Of a DNA stretch of 64,000 nt, positions 1-12,850 are shown piece after piece. The position numbers and the translations under genes were made by a program. Numbering within the stretch: the first letter of the stretch is position 1; each line of letters begins with the position of its first letter. The notes under the pieces were generated by a model. That model worked only from the letters and a program-made list of their open reading frames with translations. It was not told the origin of the DNA and did not search any database. Source of the stretch: Sambucus nigra (Eukaryota > Streptophyta > Magnoliopsida > Dipsacales > Adoxaceae); NCBI GenBank assembly GCA_949130495.1, contig OX422216.1:99021967-99085966 (forward strand), in the 5' to 3' direction.

Positions 1-2096
1 TTAGCTTTTTAATTTTCTTTCTTTCCTATTTTTCTTTTCTTTTAATTTAGTCTAGTGTAATTAGTTAACTTTTTGTTATTTGTTTTTGCTATGATCGGTA
101 CTAACTTGTTTTGTAGATTTCATTGGACTTATGCTTATGGAGTTCGCTCCAATTTTGGGTAATATCGTTCTTTTTCTATCTGTGTGTTTTGTTCTTAATT
201 AGCATTGAGAACAATGCAACATTTAAGTTAGGGGGTGTAGGATATTCTATCCATTTCATGTGTAGTCCATGGATTTACTCACCATTTAGTTACTAAGTAT
301 GCTTTTCTTAGAAAAATTGAAAATTTTCAAAAATATTTTCTTTCTTTTTTCTCCTTTGTTGGGCATTTTGCCTTGTTTCCGATGATAAATTTTAATAATT
401 GCCCGATCCGATTGACAACTCAATGATGCATGTTCTCGATTTTAGAAGTTATTAGACTTTAGTCCTCAAATCATTGATTTTGTGAATAACTTCATGAATT
501 AAACTTTATCCCATGAGCATATGCACTTTCCTTGTTATATTGTTTTGGTTTAAGATTTTTATAACTCGGTAATCTTTTGTTGCATTGTATATACTTACAC
601 CGAGTAAGCTTTGTACCTTTCGTCGTTTGTGAGTGTATACACTATTCTTTCCTCTTTGAAAACGTTGAATTCGTCGGTAATCTCTCTATTCTTTCATTGA
701 TCGTTCATTAATTGAGTTTATATCTTGAAATGTATTACTTGATCATGATTTTCATATATTGTTTTGACTCGAGAATTGCGTAAACTTTATGAAATGATCA
801 TAGGCCTTCTTTGTTATATCACCCATATTAGCCTTGACCTCGCCCTTACATGTTTACCCTCGTTAACCCCTTTGAGCCTAAATATAGCCTTTCTTTTCAT
901 AACCCAAATTCTCATAACCAACTCCAAATTGGAGTTTTAAACCATACATACACTTTCCATACCTTTGTGTGGAATGTTACTTGGGATTGAATGTTGTTGT
1001 TATGATGTCGGTTGCAATTTTAGGCATATGAGAGTTTGACAAGTAAAGTAAAGAAAGATGTGAAAAAGTGAAGAAAAAGAGAAAGCAAAAAAAAATAAAT
1101 AAATAAAAAGCAGAAGAAAACATGAGAAAAAGAGGAAAAGAAAGAAAAGAGAAAGTTGTAAATGTTGTGTATAGTGTTCTGTAAGCTTTGATTACTCTCC
1201 CCGATGATATATCTAATGCTCGTTTGGAAGTTACTTTCCATTTTTGATATTGCCCGCATTTTCCCATTATCCCGAGTTTTCACCCCGAACACTTTGAATC
1301 CGTACATACATTCCTTCGTTTCATACCCTAGCCAAACTTACATTACAACCCTATTAAAGTCCTATATGATCTTAGGTTCATGTAATTCAAAGGTTTAAAT
1401 AGTTTTGATAATCTGTGAAAATGCATTTCGCCTCTTTTAGTGTGCGGTATCCTTTCATTGAGATTACAGTTTTTCATTTTATATATAGCGTTCTTCATTT
1501 GTGACATGTGAGCGGCCTAGTTTCCCTTTACATTTACTCCTTATGCCCGCATGTCCCGTGTGTTACCTCCCTGTTTCGAGTGAAATTCGCTTGATGAGCG
1601 TAATGCCCGTGAGGATTGAATGTATGCTTGCTTTGATTAGTATCCGATTTATATAAGTTTTTCGCCAAATCACACTATGCATGTGCTTTCCCCCTCCCAC
1701 TTTTAAAGTTTCAATTCTATCAGGTGCATTCAACTTGTTAATAACAACGAACTTTAGCTTGAATTCGTTAAATATGCTAATAATATGTTTGAAATCTTTT
1801 TCGTTGTTATTGAGTTTGTCGCATGTTGGGTTGGGCATATTTTGAGGAAATTGTATGATGTTTGTGGGTTTCATCCCTGAAAACCCTCACGAGACAACAC
1901 TCGTCCACTAGGGTAACCTAGGGGTTTAACGGCTTATTGCATATGCTAAATGCAATCGTGCGCCCGCGAAAGTGGCCTTATCTTTTTATTACTTTTTCAT
2001 CCCATTTTGTACTTGTATCCTGCTGTTGGTTTACTTGTAGTTCTTGTTGTTTCCTATTTCATTGCTAGGGACTAGCAATGTGTAAGTTAGGGGGTG
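1..2096 (+). mobile_element. Athila-like non-autonomous element, 3' part of internal region (left copy)
   Basis: Mostly non-coding interior of a long terminal repeat element, cut by the window start. It is nearly identical to 61594-63689; the only differences I see are three bases in the A-rich stretch near 1088-1105. No long coding frame is present, and the short ORFs are AT-rich noise. A purine-rich tract AAGTTAGGGGGTG occurs near 224-236 and again at 2084-2096, just before the 3' LTR. Two such tracts, one internal and one terminal, recall Athila elements, where the first follows pol and the second precedes the LTR. The terminal tract would be the polypurine primer for plus-strand DNA synthesis. 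Confidence 0.8.
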
Positions 2097-3562
2097 TGAT
2101 ACGGCATAAATATTTCGTATTTCACCCGTTAACGTACGCGTTATTAGCCCCCTCGGGTACCTTAATTCCTATATTTATGCTCGATAATCAGACAACCTCC
2201 ATTTAATATGATAACATGCTATATGAGGTATATTTGGGCTTTTGTAGGGATTACAGGTGCTAAGTATGAAGCTGGATGCATTCCGGCGAAGTTCCGTACA
2301 CAATCGCACGCGCAAGGGCAATTTAGTCATTTTATAATTTGGGAAACTGGCCCAATGTCTTCACGGAAGTTGAAGACCTCTGAAAAAGTTCGCGTGGCCG
2401 CAAACGGTGCGCGATTCCGAGTCCGAACGAAGAAGTTACGGGCTTTTGAGCGGAAGAGAAAGACATCTCAACCAAAACAGGGGAAAGATTCAAGACCTGT
2501 AGGTCCGAATCGATTCGCCCCTTGCGAATCGATTCGGTTGGAGACAGTATGCCAGTTCCTCTGTTTTCGAATCGATTCGCCCCTCTAGCAGTCTCGAGAT
2601 ATTCTCCAACCGAATCGATTCGGCCCAATGCCAAATCGATTCGTCCCGGCTGATATTTGTTTTTCTCCCCTTTTATTTACAATTTTGCCATGGGATTTGT
2701 TTTTCTATAAATACTCTTTCTCTTCATTTTGAAGAGATCTCTTCATTTTGTCTTAGATTTTAGGGTTTGTAAACTTGGGAGATTTGCCCTACTCCTCTCT
2801 TGTACTCTTTGTTTTGTAAGTTGTACCTTAACCTTTTCTTCCTTAATATAGTTATTTTAGTTGTTTTCCTTGCTTTCTTTCCATTTTCCATGCCTAGATA
2901 AGTTTATTATTGTTATTTATTGCTTTTATAGTGTAATATTAGTGTAAATTAGTTTATTTCCATGATTTGTCCGTAGATAAATAGGTTTGGGATTGTGTTC
3001 CGCCATTTACGGGTTTGGACCTCAAAAGTTAGGTTTTGTGTAAAATTGCATTTAATTGAAACCTCGTGTATTAAAGTCGAATTATTATGCGTTTAACTTT
3101 CTTTGTCATGCAACGTTAGTGTTTATAGCGATAATCCGAATTTAATCCGCGTGTGACCATTTTTTCGTTAAATGTTTAATCTCGCAACTTTGGATCGAAT
3201 TCCTTATTGTGTGATTCGATTAAATTGTTTTTGAGCCTTAACTTTGATTAGTAGTTGTTTTGATCCGTGTGGTAGAATGCGATCCCGATCCTCGCTTTAC
3301 TTTTGTGTAGCGTAACTTATTCTTTTCTTTTTCCACCATAACCACCCATCACCTTTTCATTTATTTATTTTACACTTTTATTCCAGAAGTAATTAAACAA
3401 TTAAAGTTTAAAATTCAATCACTCCCTGTGGATTTCTTACGATACCCGACTTACAGCTGTGCTTGCTTGTCAAGTGTAGTTGTAGTTTAGGTTTTTTGCA
3501 TCGCGACGGCGAAACACACGACGATTGTGTCCTCACACGAACACACTTTTACCGCTCGATCA
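2097..3562 (+). repeat. 3' LTR of the Athila-like element (left copy)
   Basis: Begins TGATACGG and ends CGATCA (TG...CA), directly after the purine tract. It aligns along its length with the 5' LTR at 58914-60465 but lacks about 66 bp of the palindrome array and differs at scattered bases. It is followed by TCGAA at 3563-3567, the same 5-mer that precedes the 5' LTR at 58914. Its first 311 bases look identical to 63690-64000. Confidence 0.9.
2506..2713 (+). promoter_or_regulatory. LTR promoter: palindrome array plus TATA box
   Basis: Four exact copies of the palindrome CGAATCGATTCG lie at 2506-2517, 2525-2536, 2568-2579 and 2611-2622, with a degenerate fifth at 2632-2643. A TATA box (TATAAATA) lies at 2706-2713. 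That spacing suits an upstream activator array in U3; the regulatory role is inferred. Confidence 0.6.
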
Positions 3563-3895
3563 TCGAACCGGATCGATTTTCCAAGCGAACTGATTCGGTT
3601 TGCTGGCCTATCTAGATTTTGTTTACGCGCTGTTTTGACCAGTTAGAGTTCGAGGAATGAGCATGGGGGCTTATGGGATAGAGTGAAACTACTGAGGAAT
3701 ATTTTCAAGGTTTAGTACGTGTGTTAGGCCAACGGCTTCATGGGTTCGGGTGAGATGAAACGGGAATTCAAGTGAGTGAACACTTATATGTATAATCAGG
3801 AAGTCGGTTCGGGCTTCGGGATTGGTGAACTCGTCTACTGTGACAATTGCGTACGACGTCAGTACTTTATACATATACATATTGGGGTGACTTGA

Positions 3896-3931
<36 letters not shown>

Positions 3932-4844
3932 TGCTAGTTTGTATTGAACATACCTACTCGGTAGTGCTATCGTTAAGAGGTTGGGCGTAGCGGGCAGTCC
4001 ACCCTAGCGTTGACCAATAGGTGTTGGACTAATTCTCCAGGTCATATTACTGTTGCATGACCACTATTCGAGTGTGTTTGGAGATCGGTTGGGCGTGATG
4101 TGGTATGGTTGCGACCCCCGAACGTATGTTTATGGCCGCCTCCATTGTTTATGTTTACGTTTTTGGGATTAGTGATGAGATTTCGACATGGTGGCTTAAT
4201 GTAATGTGTGGTATGCCTGGAGCCTGATAACAAACAAAGGATGCATCCACGAGGTCTCAGCTCTGGGGATGCAGTTATACGTATATAGCGAGTGATATAT
4301 ATGTACGTGTACGAGATGTGATATGTCGTTATACGTTTATTTATAGCACATGCGTAACTATGTTATAATATTGTGTAATATTTGTATATAGCGCGGGAGT
4401 AGCTATGTTATTATATTGTGAGTATATCTATGTATAGCGTGGATATAATAATGTTATTGTATTTGCGTGTACCTCTAATTATGGCAAGTGTGCAACTATG
4501 TTATTGTTTATAAAAGTGTGCCTAGTGAGGATAGCATTTGGTTAGCTAATGATGACTATTAGTGGGATGGGCTTAGATAGCAGTTGTTGCCCTAATTAGA
4601 CTGGGTAGCATAATTAGGATAATAAAATGAATGCATTAGCTGCGCACTATAAATGAGAGGTGAGGTGTTTATAGTACTGGTAAATTAATTGTGAAAGTAA
4701 GACACTATTTGTTTTATTAATATAAAGCATTTAATTACTTGCAAAATATTTTCAAACGTTTTCGAGCTTTGTACCGTGGGAAAATCTCTTTTCTCGTTTT
4801 TCTTTAAAAACCTCACGTGTGCAGCACCAGCAGCGACGACAGTG
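3563..4844. other. Old LTR-like remains, no gene
   Basis: No coding frame is recognisable. The stretch begins with the right-hand TSD copy TCGAA and a motif-rich sequence resembling LTR palindrome arrays (near 3570-3602). It then looks like U5-type sequence of a chromovirus LTR, judged by style only. It contains a (TA)n(TG)n microsatellite at about 3896-3931 and a degenerate tandem repeat at about 4325-4520, with units sharing TATAGC...AACTATGTTAT. Assignment to a particular element is uncertain. Confidence 0.35.
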
Positions 4845-5992
4845 GTAAATTGAGAGTGCACTTGCATTCAATGTCCAAACTTATTTAATTAAATTCCAAT
4901 TTTATGTCCAGTTTTAATTTAAAACCCCAAAACATGCATCTAATTATGGTTGACAGTAATATGAATTATCTAGCATGCAAACCAAAACAATAACAAAACA
5001 GATTTGAGGAAAAATCCCCAACATGGGCAAAACCATTTTATTTCTCTATTACTGTAAACCTCCAACTTACATGTACATAGAAGAAATACACATTTGTGAC
5101 GATAAATACCCTCACGTGTCGGTTCGAAGTCTTCAGCAAGAGATTTTGCAAGAGCTCCAATGGTTAGCAATGGAGACAACCTTCTTCTCCACAAGTTTTA
5201 CTCCAGAATGAGTAATATCTTAAGAATGATTCACATAAATGATTTCGGATGTTTAAGTGAATAAAAAAGGGTTTAAAAGCCTAAAAGATAAAGTCTTAAA
5301 GTGCATCAGATATGCAGAGGTGGAGTTTTGAAAGACTTGAAAGACCTAATTTTGTAACAGGTATTTATAAGCTGAATAAAAAGTTGAGGCGACGCGTGTC
5401 GTTCAAATGACATCTCTATGTCATTTAAACGACATTAGATGTCGATACCAACGACATAAGAAACGACCCTAAAAGTGAAAAGCAGTATGGGTTCGTTTGA
5501 AGCAGTAAAGAAATGACCCTTCGAGCAACCCTTCAAACGACATTGCATGTCATTAGAAGCTGTCATTTGAACAACTTATCAATGTCGTTTGAACGACAGG
5601 AGCGAAAAATATTATTTTATAAAAGCTCGCCTACAGGTCTTAAAAAATTATATCTGAATTAGAAAAACGCCTCATTTTGATAAAAATATTTTATAAAAAA
5701 TATCCCAAATAAATACGTGAACATTAATAACTCAAATTAAACATTATTTCTTTTAGCGTAGTTGAGTTAGTGGGAATGGTGGAGATCAGTTGAAGATGCA
5801 CAACACACGATGTCAATGATGGGTGCGTGTTGATGATACGTGATGCTAAGGATTTAGATGATGGACGTCAAGGTTGAACGTGTGAAGACGTGCCAAAATA
5901 TAACGGCATACGACATACTAATTATGATCTAGGACAATACATAAATTCCTAGATTCTAAACGAATATTTATAAAACATGTCCCCTATAGACA
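4845..5992 (-). repeat. 3' LTR of a SIRE-type Copia element (copy 1)
   Basis: On the minus strand it starts TGTCTATAGGGG at 5992, directly after a purine tract (ATAGGGGAAGATT). Toward its end (about 4870-5090) it aligns with the 3' portion of the other SIRE-type LTR (57700-57980), sharing a GGGCAAAACCATTT segment and flanking sequence. The lower boundary is approximate (4843-4851). The middle is unlike the other SIRE LTR and carries a palindrome array. Confidence 0.65.
5360..5605 (-). promoter_or_regulatory. LTR promoter: TCGTTTGAACGA-type palindrome array plus TATA box
   Basis: At least eight variants of a self-complementary motif around TCGTTTGAACGACAT occupy about 5398-5605. On the minus strand they lie immediately upstream of TTATAAATAC (5361-5370), a good TATA box. 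The order array-then-TATA matches that of the Athila-like LTR although the motif differs. Function inferred. Confidence 0.5.
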
Positions 5993-7619
5993 AATCTTCC
6001 CCTATATTTATGCCGGTACATTCATAACAAATCCGAATTATGCATCCCCCCAAAAAATTAAGACATACAATCTAATATTCCCCAAAACCCATAAATGGAA
6101 ATATCAAAGTACATGTCTTCAAAATCTTCAACATCTTCAAAACGTCAATTCTCCAACGTTTCTTTGTCAACATCAGGGTGTGCTAAAATAACGATCCTCA
6201 ATTTGTATCTACACACATGTGACAAGAAACAAATACTCGTGACGCGCAAATATAATGATAAGCATAGTATCAAGATCAATTAAGCCATAAGCAAATCATT
6301 TAATCAAACAAACAAATCTACTCTCCCATAATTTGTTCTCCCCCTTTTTATGATGTCCCCAAATAGACAAATAAGAAGAAACATAGCAATGCATACGGAG
6401 AGTGTCAGTGTCACAAGGTAATAAACTTCTCTTTTTTAAATTTTTAATTTTTTTCTTACAAAAAAATATACAACAAAGAATCACACCATAAAAGAACACT
6501 AAGATAACCAAGTCGATGATAACGTAAATGAAGGGGTGTGATCAAATTTGATAGGAAAATCAATGCAAACAATCATAACATATGTGCACAACGAATTTTG
6601 TATACTCCTAATGAATGAACTCAAAATCGTCCTTAGGTATACAAATGTTGAATTTAAATGATACTAACTCAATCTAATCAACAAATCAAAATCTAAAATG
6701 ATTTTCACACCAATAACGTCTAAAACTATGTAATGTTTTTTCAAGACTTTGTCAGGACGTGCAAACCCGTTGATTTATTTCCAACCAAACTCCCTCAAAT
6801 ATAATAATCATCATATTTTTTTATTCATTTTTTTCTTGTGAATAATCATATCAAGCTAAACTAGTTTGGCCTTGGCTACTTTTTATAATGCCACACTTTT
6901 TTGGCTCTTTTCAAAATCTTTTGGGCCTTGGCTACTTTTTACAGTGCCACACTTTTTTTAGGTCCGATTCAAACGGTGGCTTTCACGACTAGTTAATTTT
7001 ACTCTCGCAGTCATTTTTCGTGAACACTCATCATTTTTTCAATTTAAGCAATATGTATCCTCACGACAAACGGTTCTTACATGCACACATCCTCCTACGT
7101 CTTATTACTCATATATGACAAAAGTGAGAGGAGACCAAACTCAAATATGCATGAGATGTCAAACATTCATACAAACTCGTGCATGTGTGCAATGATGGTA
7201 TATATACAAAGTCAAATCCAAATGCAAATCAACTTCGAAACAACCCATTTAGTCAGTGATTGAAATCATTCAACGCATCAACAATTATGACCAAATGTCC
7301 TATCCACATGGATAATGACATGATGAGGGTCCAAGCACACCAATATGCCATATCAAACATGAAAACTCATGACACAAAAATAAATCGATTTTTTTAAAAA
7401 TATTTTTTACCCAAAAATAAAATCTTTTTGTATTTTTTAAAAATATATGAAACCAAAAATCTTTTTATTTTTTTCAAAATTTGTTTATCAAAATAAAATC
7501 TTTTTGTATTTTTCAAATAAGACTCAAATAAATGAAAAATATAATACTAAGAGATACACATGTCATAACACTAGCAAGATATATATCATGAAGCAAAGAT
7601 TAGCTTATGACTAACACAA
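5993..7619 (-). mobile_element. SIRE-type element copy 1, non-coding region between gag and 3' LTR
   Basis: No pol frame is present. On the minus strand the segment runs from the gag end to the polypurine tract. It aligns with 26500-27240 and 56202-56545 of copy 2, including a GGGTTTGCAC segment and AAAAAGGGGGAGAAC near 6340. In autonomous SIRE elements the AAAAAGGGGGAGA box follows pol. Here about 1.2 kb of non-coding sequence stands in place of pol, as in copy 2, so the structure looks inherited. Confidence 0.6.
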
Positions 7620-8262
7620 TCATCCATAAGAAATAGCATGTGAAGCATCATATACTAGCATGTGAGAATCAACCAAATAAGCATTTAGCATCTCCAAAAT
7701 AAATTTCCTAACCCAAACAGGTGTATACCTAACAAATTTACGGGTTTTGAAAACCGACAGGACACTACGTTTAAATTTCCTAGGGTCTTGTCTAAGATCA
7801 TACAAAAATGCCTAAGGTGATCTTTCATACTACAATGCGAACATGTCTAAACACGATAAGGAATAGGACCTTTAGGTTGACTTTTTCTAACAACCTAGGA
7901 TGCAGATGAAGCTCTTAAACAAACTATGTTTTTGGCTTTAACATTTGAAACACTAGAATAAGATAAGCTACTACCATCACTACTGGAATCGCTTAAATCA
8001 TTTTTCAACTTCAAAATTTTGGACTCAAGCAAAGACTTAGACTCCTCAAATTTTAAGGACTCCTTCTTTAAATTTTCAATTACCCCTAAAAGGATATCTC
8101 GCTCCCACTCAATGTGAGCAAACTTATCCCTAAGAGTCTTCTCACGTGCCTTAAATTCATTAATCAAAATATTTTCTTCAACGACACTAACCCTAGAATT
8201 CTTAAAGTCCTCTAACTCTTTTTTCTAAAATAATGACTCTATTCTCACTCTCTTCCCTGTAA
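7620..8262 (-). pseudogene. SIRE-type gag, C-terminal part (copy 1, broken)
   Basis: Minus-strand remnant of a Copia gag. The frame at 8167-7895 gives about 90 residues of charged, coiled-coil-like sequence ending in a Ser-rich segment. After a frame break, a CX2CX4HX4C zinc knuckle is readable at 7843-7799 in the order C-S-H-C...H...C. Copy 2 carries the same pair of features, coiled coil then knuckle. A final short frame ends at 7620. The N-terminal gag half is missing because the element stops at the CACTA boundary near 8261. It cannot encode a working capsid protein. Confidence 0.6.
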
Positions 8263-8419
8263 CTACACCAAAAGGCTAAATTGTCACCTTTGGGCCGGCC
8301 AGCCTTATCACCGTCATTGACCGTGATAAAAAAAATATGCATTTTTTTTACGGTCAAAGACCTTGACAGGTCCGTGATAACTTTCTCAGTAAAAAAATCC
8401 CACCGCCTCTTTTTTCCCA

Positions 8420-8420
<1 letters not shown>

Positions 8421-8451
<31 letters not shown>

Positions 8452-8750
8452 CTTTGTATATATGTGTCTATGTATATGTGTGTGTGTATGTGTGTATAGA
8501 ACTATATGTGTATGTGTGTAGAACTGCGTGTGTGTGCAGGTGGGGGTGGGGGTGCGTGTGGAGGGGTGATGGGCAGTGGGGGCAGAGGGGGGGGAGTGAT
8601 GGGTGGCAGTGGGGGATGGGGGAGGGTGTGTGTGTGTGTGTGTATAGGTGTGTGGGGACGGAGGTGGCAGTGGGGGGGGGGGGGGGGGTAGGGGGTTGAG
8701 TGTGGGGGGGGGGGGGGGGGAGAGTATGTGTGTGATGGGGGGAGGTGAGA
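8421..8750. repeat. Compound microsatellite and G-rich tract
   Basis: A (CT)n run at about 8421-8451 passes into TG/TATG repeats to about 8540, then into a strongly G-rich stretch with G runs of 10 or more near 8670-8690 and 8705-8720. Long ORFs in this stretch on both strands are low-complexity artefacts. The G runs could form quadruplexes on the plus strand. Confidence 0.9.
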
Positions 8751-9030
8751 GAATCAATTTGGGAAGGTGAGAGAATCAATTTGTGTTTCGTTTTGGTGTA
8801 AGATATTTTAGTGTGTTATTTTCAATTTGGGGATCAATATGTGGAATGTCACATGTGCGTGTATGATTTCGAAAATAGTATCAATGTTATTTGTGGACTT
8901 TATACTTTGCCCAAATAGTGTTACCATCCCCTTAGCTCCTTATGAAATGGACTGAAACATATGAAATGATCTAAACATTAATAACCTTTTTAATTTGTAT
9001 ACATTATAATTCTATAGGACCCGTTTCTCT

Positions 9031-9172
9031 AAATTGAAATTGAATTCTAATTGGTATTGATATTGGTATAAATTGGTATAAATTGAAATTAAATTTGAAT
9101 TGGTATTGATATTGGTATAAATTAGTATAAATTGAAATTGAATTTGAATTGGTATTGATATTGGTATAAGTT
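9031..9172. repeat. Three tandem copies of a 49-bp AT-rich unit
   Basis: Units begin at 9031, 9080 and 9129 with AAATTGAAATT and carry TTGGTATTGATATTGGTAT. The period is 49 bp with a few mismatches. It lies in the non-coding 5' part of the CACTA element (8270-9960), which otherwise holds no gene. Confidence 0.8.
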
Positions 9173-9969
9173 TTAGTTCTATCCGCACTTTAAATTAAAT
9201 GAAACATACTTTAAATTACATTATTAAATTAAATCTCTCGAATTGTGATAAGACATAATTAAATGAAACATACTTTAAATTACATATAGTGCACATAGAT
9301 ACTAGCCTTGTAGTTCTTATGCGTACGCATTCAATAGCCCTTAGACCCATTCGAGAGACATTACCCCTGTAATGAGATCTCTCGAAATATCCCGTTTGAA
9401 AAGTTTGGGACGGCATAGTTTTTGTATAATAATATTCTTAGTGGCTTAAACTTGTTACTTTTGGAGGAAGTTCTGCAGTCGTATCTTAATGTTCTCTGGG
9501 TACATACTAGATGATGCGATGTTAAGTGTTATTTCAATTGATAAATTGAAATAACACTCACACTTGCGAATCTAAGTCGTGTACTTGGAGAACTATGGGG
9601 ATATGCTGTCGAATTTTCTTCAAATTGGAACAATGTGCATGAGCTGTTAAGTATATTACAGAAATATGCGGTCTCGAATGGAATAGGACCACTCATACTT
9701 TAGAGGAGATGGAAGAAATAGTAATTAATATTATAAATTAAATTTTAATTTCAATTTCAAATTAAAAATGAATTTGAATTTGAATGCATGAATAGATTTA
9801 CGCATAGAAACTAGCCTTCTAGTTCTTATGCGTACGCATTCAATTAGTGATTATTTATACTAATGGGAACTAAATATTCACACTTTTGTTTATGCTAATC
9901 CACGAATATACGCTTCTTACCCATAATAAGTGATTGTTTGTAGTAGCTGTGATGGGATATCCTAAATAA

Positions 9970-12850
9970 AAAAAGTGGATGGGTGAGACAAATAGATTAA
10001 GGGATGTGTTTCGCAGCGGTGCTAATGAATTTATGAAATACACAAAGAGATGTCATAATGATGAAGAGTTTTCGTATCCGTGTGCTAGGTGAAATAATGG
10101 TAAGGTGTTTGAGTGGAAAATAGTTGAACTACATTTGTTAAGATGGGGTATGCAAGATAGTTATCGAATTTGGGTTTTTCACGGGGAACCAAAAGTTCAT
10201 TTTGTCCCCGAGCAACCTTTATAACAACCTTCAATAAGTAGTATAGATGTACAAGGGGAGGGTGACAATGTATATCATAATATGTTAGAGGATTTAGTGA
10301 TGATGCATATGGAGTTCAGGAAGTGGAAGATAATGAGGTCACTGACGATGTACAAGGTTCAGGTGCTCATGAAGATATCGGGATAAACCTTGACAATGAC
10401 TACCAAAGTTTAAAATTTAAGGCGAGTCATCCGTTATACTCTGGCTGTGAGAATGATCAAATAACTTTACATGCCATGGTTGGTTTGCATAGTTTGAAGA
10501 CCCAATATGATTTGTCTGGCAGTAGCGTGACAGGAATTTTGAAATGGGTGAAGGGCTTGCTACCCAAGCAGAATACGCTTCCAAACAGCTATCCTACTAT
10601 AAAAAATAGTTTGAAAGGTTTGGGAATGAAGTGTAAATCAATTCATGCTTGTGTGTATGACTAAATACTATACCGAAAGGAGTATGAAAATCTTGATCGG
10701 GTCCGGTATGCGATGAACCTAGATATGTCCAATCCACTGCAAGGAAGGCACAAGCTCAAAAGTGCCTCAAAAAATGTTGAAATACTTTCCCATTGGGCCT
10801 AGATTAAAGTGATTTTCCACATTACCATGGATAGCGGAGGCAATGAATGAGGGGAAAATCTCATGCACCATTATATTAATTCTATAGCATGGAAGAGGAT
10901 GAATTTTTAGTATCCCGATTTTGCTCGAGAACAGCGTAACATTCGTTTGGCAATATCAACAGGTGGTTTCAATCCATTTGAAAATCAGAGCTCCAATCAG
11001 ACTGTATGGCCAGTGATCCTATCCCCACTCAACCTCCCTCCTTCACAGTGTATGAGACCTAAATTTTGAATGTTGTCTTTGTTAATCCCTGGGCCAAAGG
11101 GACCAAGTGAGGGCATCGATGTCTACTTGGCTCCTTTGATAAAATAATTAAATGAGTTGTGGAAAGAGGGTGTGCAAGCATTTGAATCTTTTAGAAAAGA
11201 AGAGTTTATGTTGAACGCTATATTGATGTGGACAATTCATGCTTTTTCCAGCTTATGGGACATTATCCGATTGTATAGTACATGGTTATTTGAGGTGTTT
11301 TATTTGTGGAGAGGAGACTGAATATCTTCGTCTCCCCGCTAGCTCAAAAAATGTAAACCTTTGCCATAGGAGGTTTTTACCCCCCCCCCCCTTCTCTCAT
11401 AGTTTTAGATTTGAGAAAGGTTCCAATTTTTTACCGGGAGGGGTTAAACATAGGCTACGGCTGAGAATACTTTCAGCTCAGAAATTGAAAGTAAATCTTT
11501 TGATTGTGGCCCTAATATGCCAGGTAAGAATCCTAAATTTAAGAATGTCAAGCATAAGAAGACACCAACTGGGAATGAAACTGAGACAAGAAAGGCATGG
11601 TCTAGTAGGTCAATTTTATTTGACTTGTCTTATTGGAAGAATAACCCGGTGCGCCATGTATTGGATGTGATGCACGCAGAGAAGACCATCGTTGAACATA
11701 TTATGGGCACATGCCTTGGGGGGAGTCATTCAAAGGATGGATAAAATGCACAAAAAGACCTTAAAGCATTGAAACTTAAGCCACAACTATGGTTGTAAGA
11801 AAATAGTAGGGGAAGGACAATAATTCCCCCTAGTGCATTTACTTTGACTAGTGAGGAAATGAAGATGATTTTGGACACAATATATAATTTGAAAGTCCTT
11901 TATTGTTTAAGCATTATTTATCCAAGCACAAGGATACGCGGAGTGATATTATACAAATTAGTATCTATTTCTCACTTTTATGTGAGAAGGTAGTCAATCG
12001 AGATGACATAGTGGCCGCAAAATCGGCAGTGATCAAAGCGATTTGTGTCTTGTAGAAGTACTTTACCCCATCTTTCTTTGACATAAGTGTTCACTTGTTG
12101 GTACACCTATGCGACGAGGCACTTCTTTGCAGCTCAGTTCGATATCGGTGGATGTATCCTTTTGAAAGATTGATGAAAGTTTTTAAAGATTACATCAAGA
12201 ATACACGATACATTGAAGGATCAATTGGAGAGGAATACATCATCGTGGAGTCATCAATCTACACTCGGGAATATATTCCTAACTCGACCAACGTGGATGA
12301 CAATGACAAGTTCATCGATGAGGGTGGTCATGTGATGGGCAAACGAGTGAAATTAACGAGTTTGCAACATGAACAAGTAGCTCGTTATCTATTTAACACA
12401 CATGAAGATGTCAAAGAATGAAAAAAATAAGTTTAAATTATTTTAACTTTTACATTATTTTAATTTTTACATGATTAATTTTGTAATACGTTCGTCATGA
12501 TGCAGAAAATATGAAGCCTGTGAGAACAATAAAAGACGAAAAGCAATCCCACAATCAGACAACGAATTTAGGTTGTGGTTGTCACAAGTGGTAATTATAA
12601 TGAAAATGGTTGTTATTAAATTTCACATTACAAGAAAGATTTACAACTAAACTAATTAATTTATCTATATTTGCAGCTCTTAAAGACGGGTGATGGGACA
12701 TCAAGGCTTGCTCGTCTAGCCACTGGACCCTTATTCATGGCACAAAAGTACAAAAAGTATCGATTGAACGGTTACGTATTTGGTGCAAGGGTGTATGAGG
12801 AAAATACAAATGTACAAAACTCGGGCATTTCATACGGCTAGGACGGAGAG
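9970..12850 (+). pseudogene. TNP2-type CACTA transposase, decayed
   Basis: Translated pieces follow the usual domain order. A transposase-associated domain (about 9970-10220) has a Cys-containing segment and the W...HGE ending. The TNP2 core follows (about 10420-11740), with recognisable stretches on GPKGPSEGIDVYLAPL and SRSILFDLSYW. A DUF4218-like region follows (about 12060-12420), with VHL...YRWMYPFER. After a probable small intron comes a DUF4216-like start (12670-12850). Stops and frame changes occur throughout, for example near 10090, 10660 and 11750, so no full protein can be made. TNP2 proteins normally bind and mobilise CACTA ends. Family assignment is firm, exact limits are not. Confidence 0.8.

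Noticed and set aside
977..1874. Minus-strand ORFs in the Athila-like interior (also at 62570-63467)
   Set aside because: Short, Phe-rich or composition-driven, with no domain. Their conservation between the window ends only reflects the large duplication.
2208..2634. ORFs of 100-126 codons inside the LTR
   Set aside because: They cross the palindrome array and the region just upstream of the TATA box; the repeated palindrome yields similar peptides on both strands by chance.
8386..8779. Long Pro/His/Thr-rich and Gly/Val-rich ORFs on both strands
   Set aside because: They are translations of the CT/TG/G-rich microsatellite and have no independent support.
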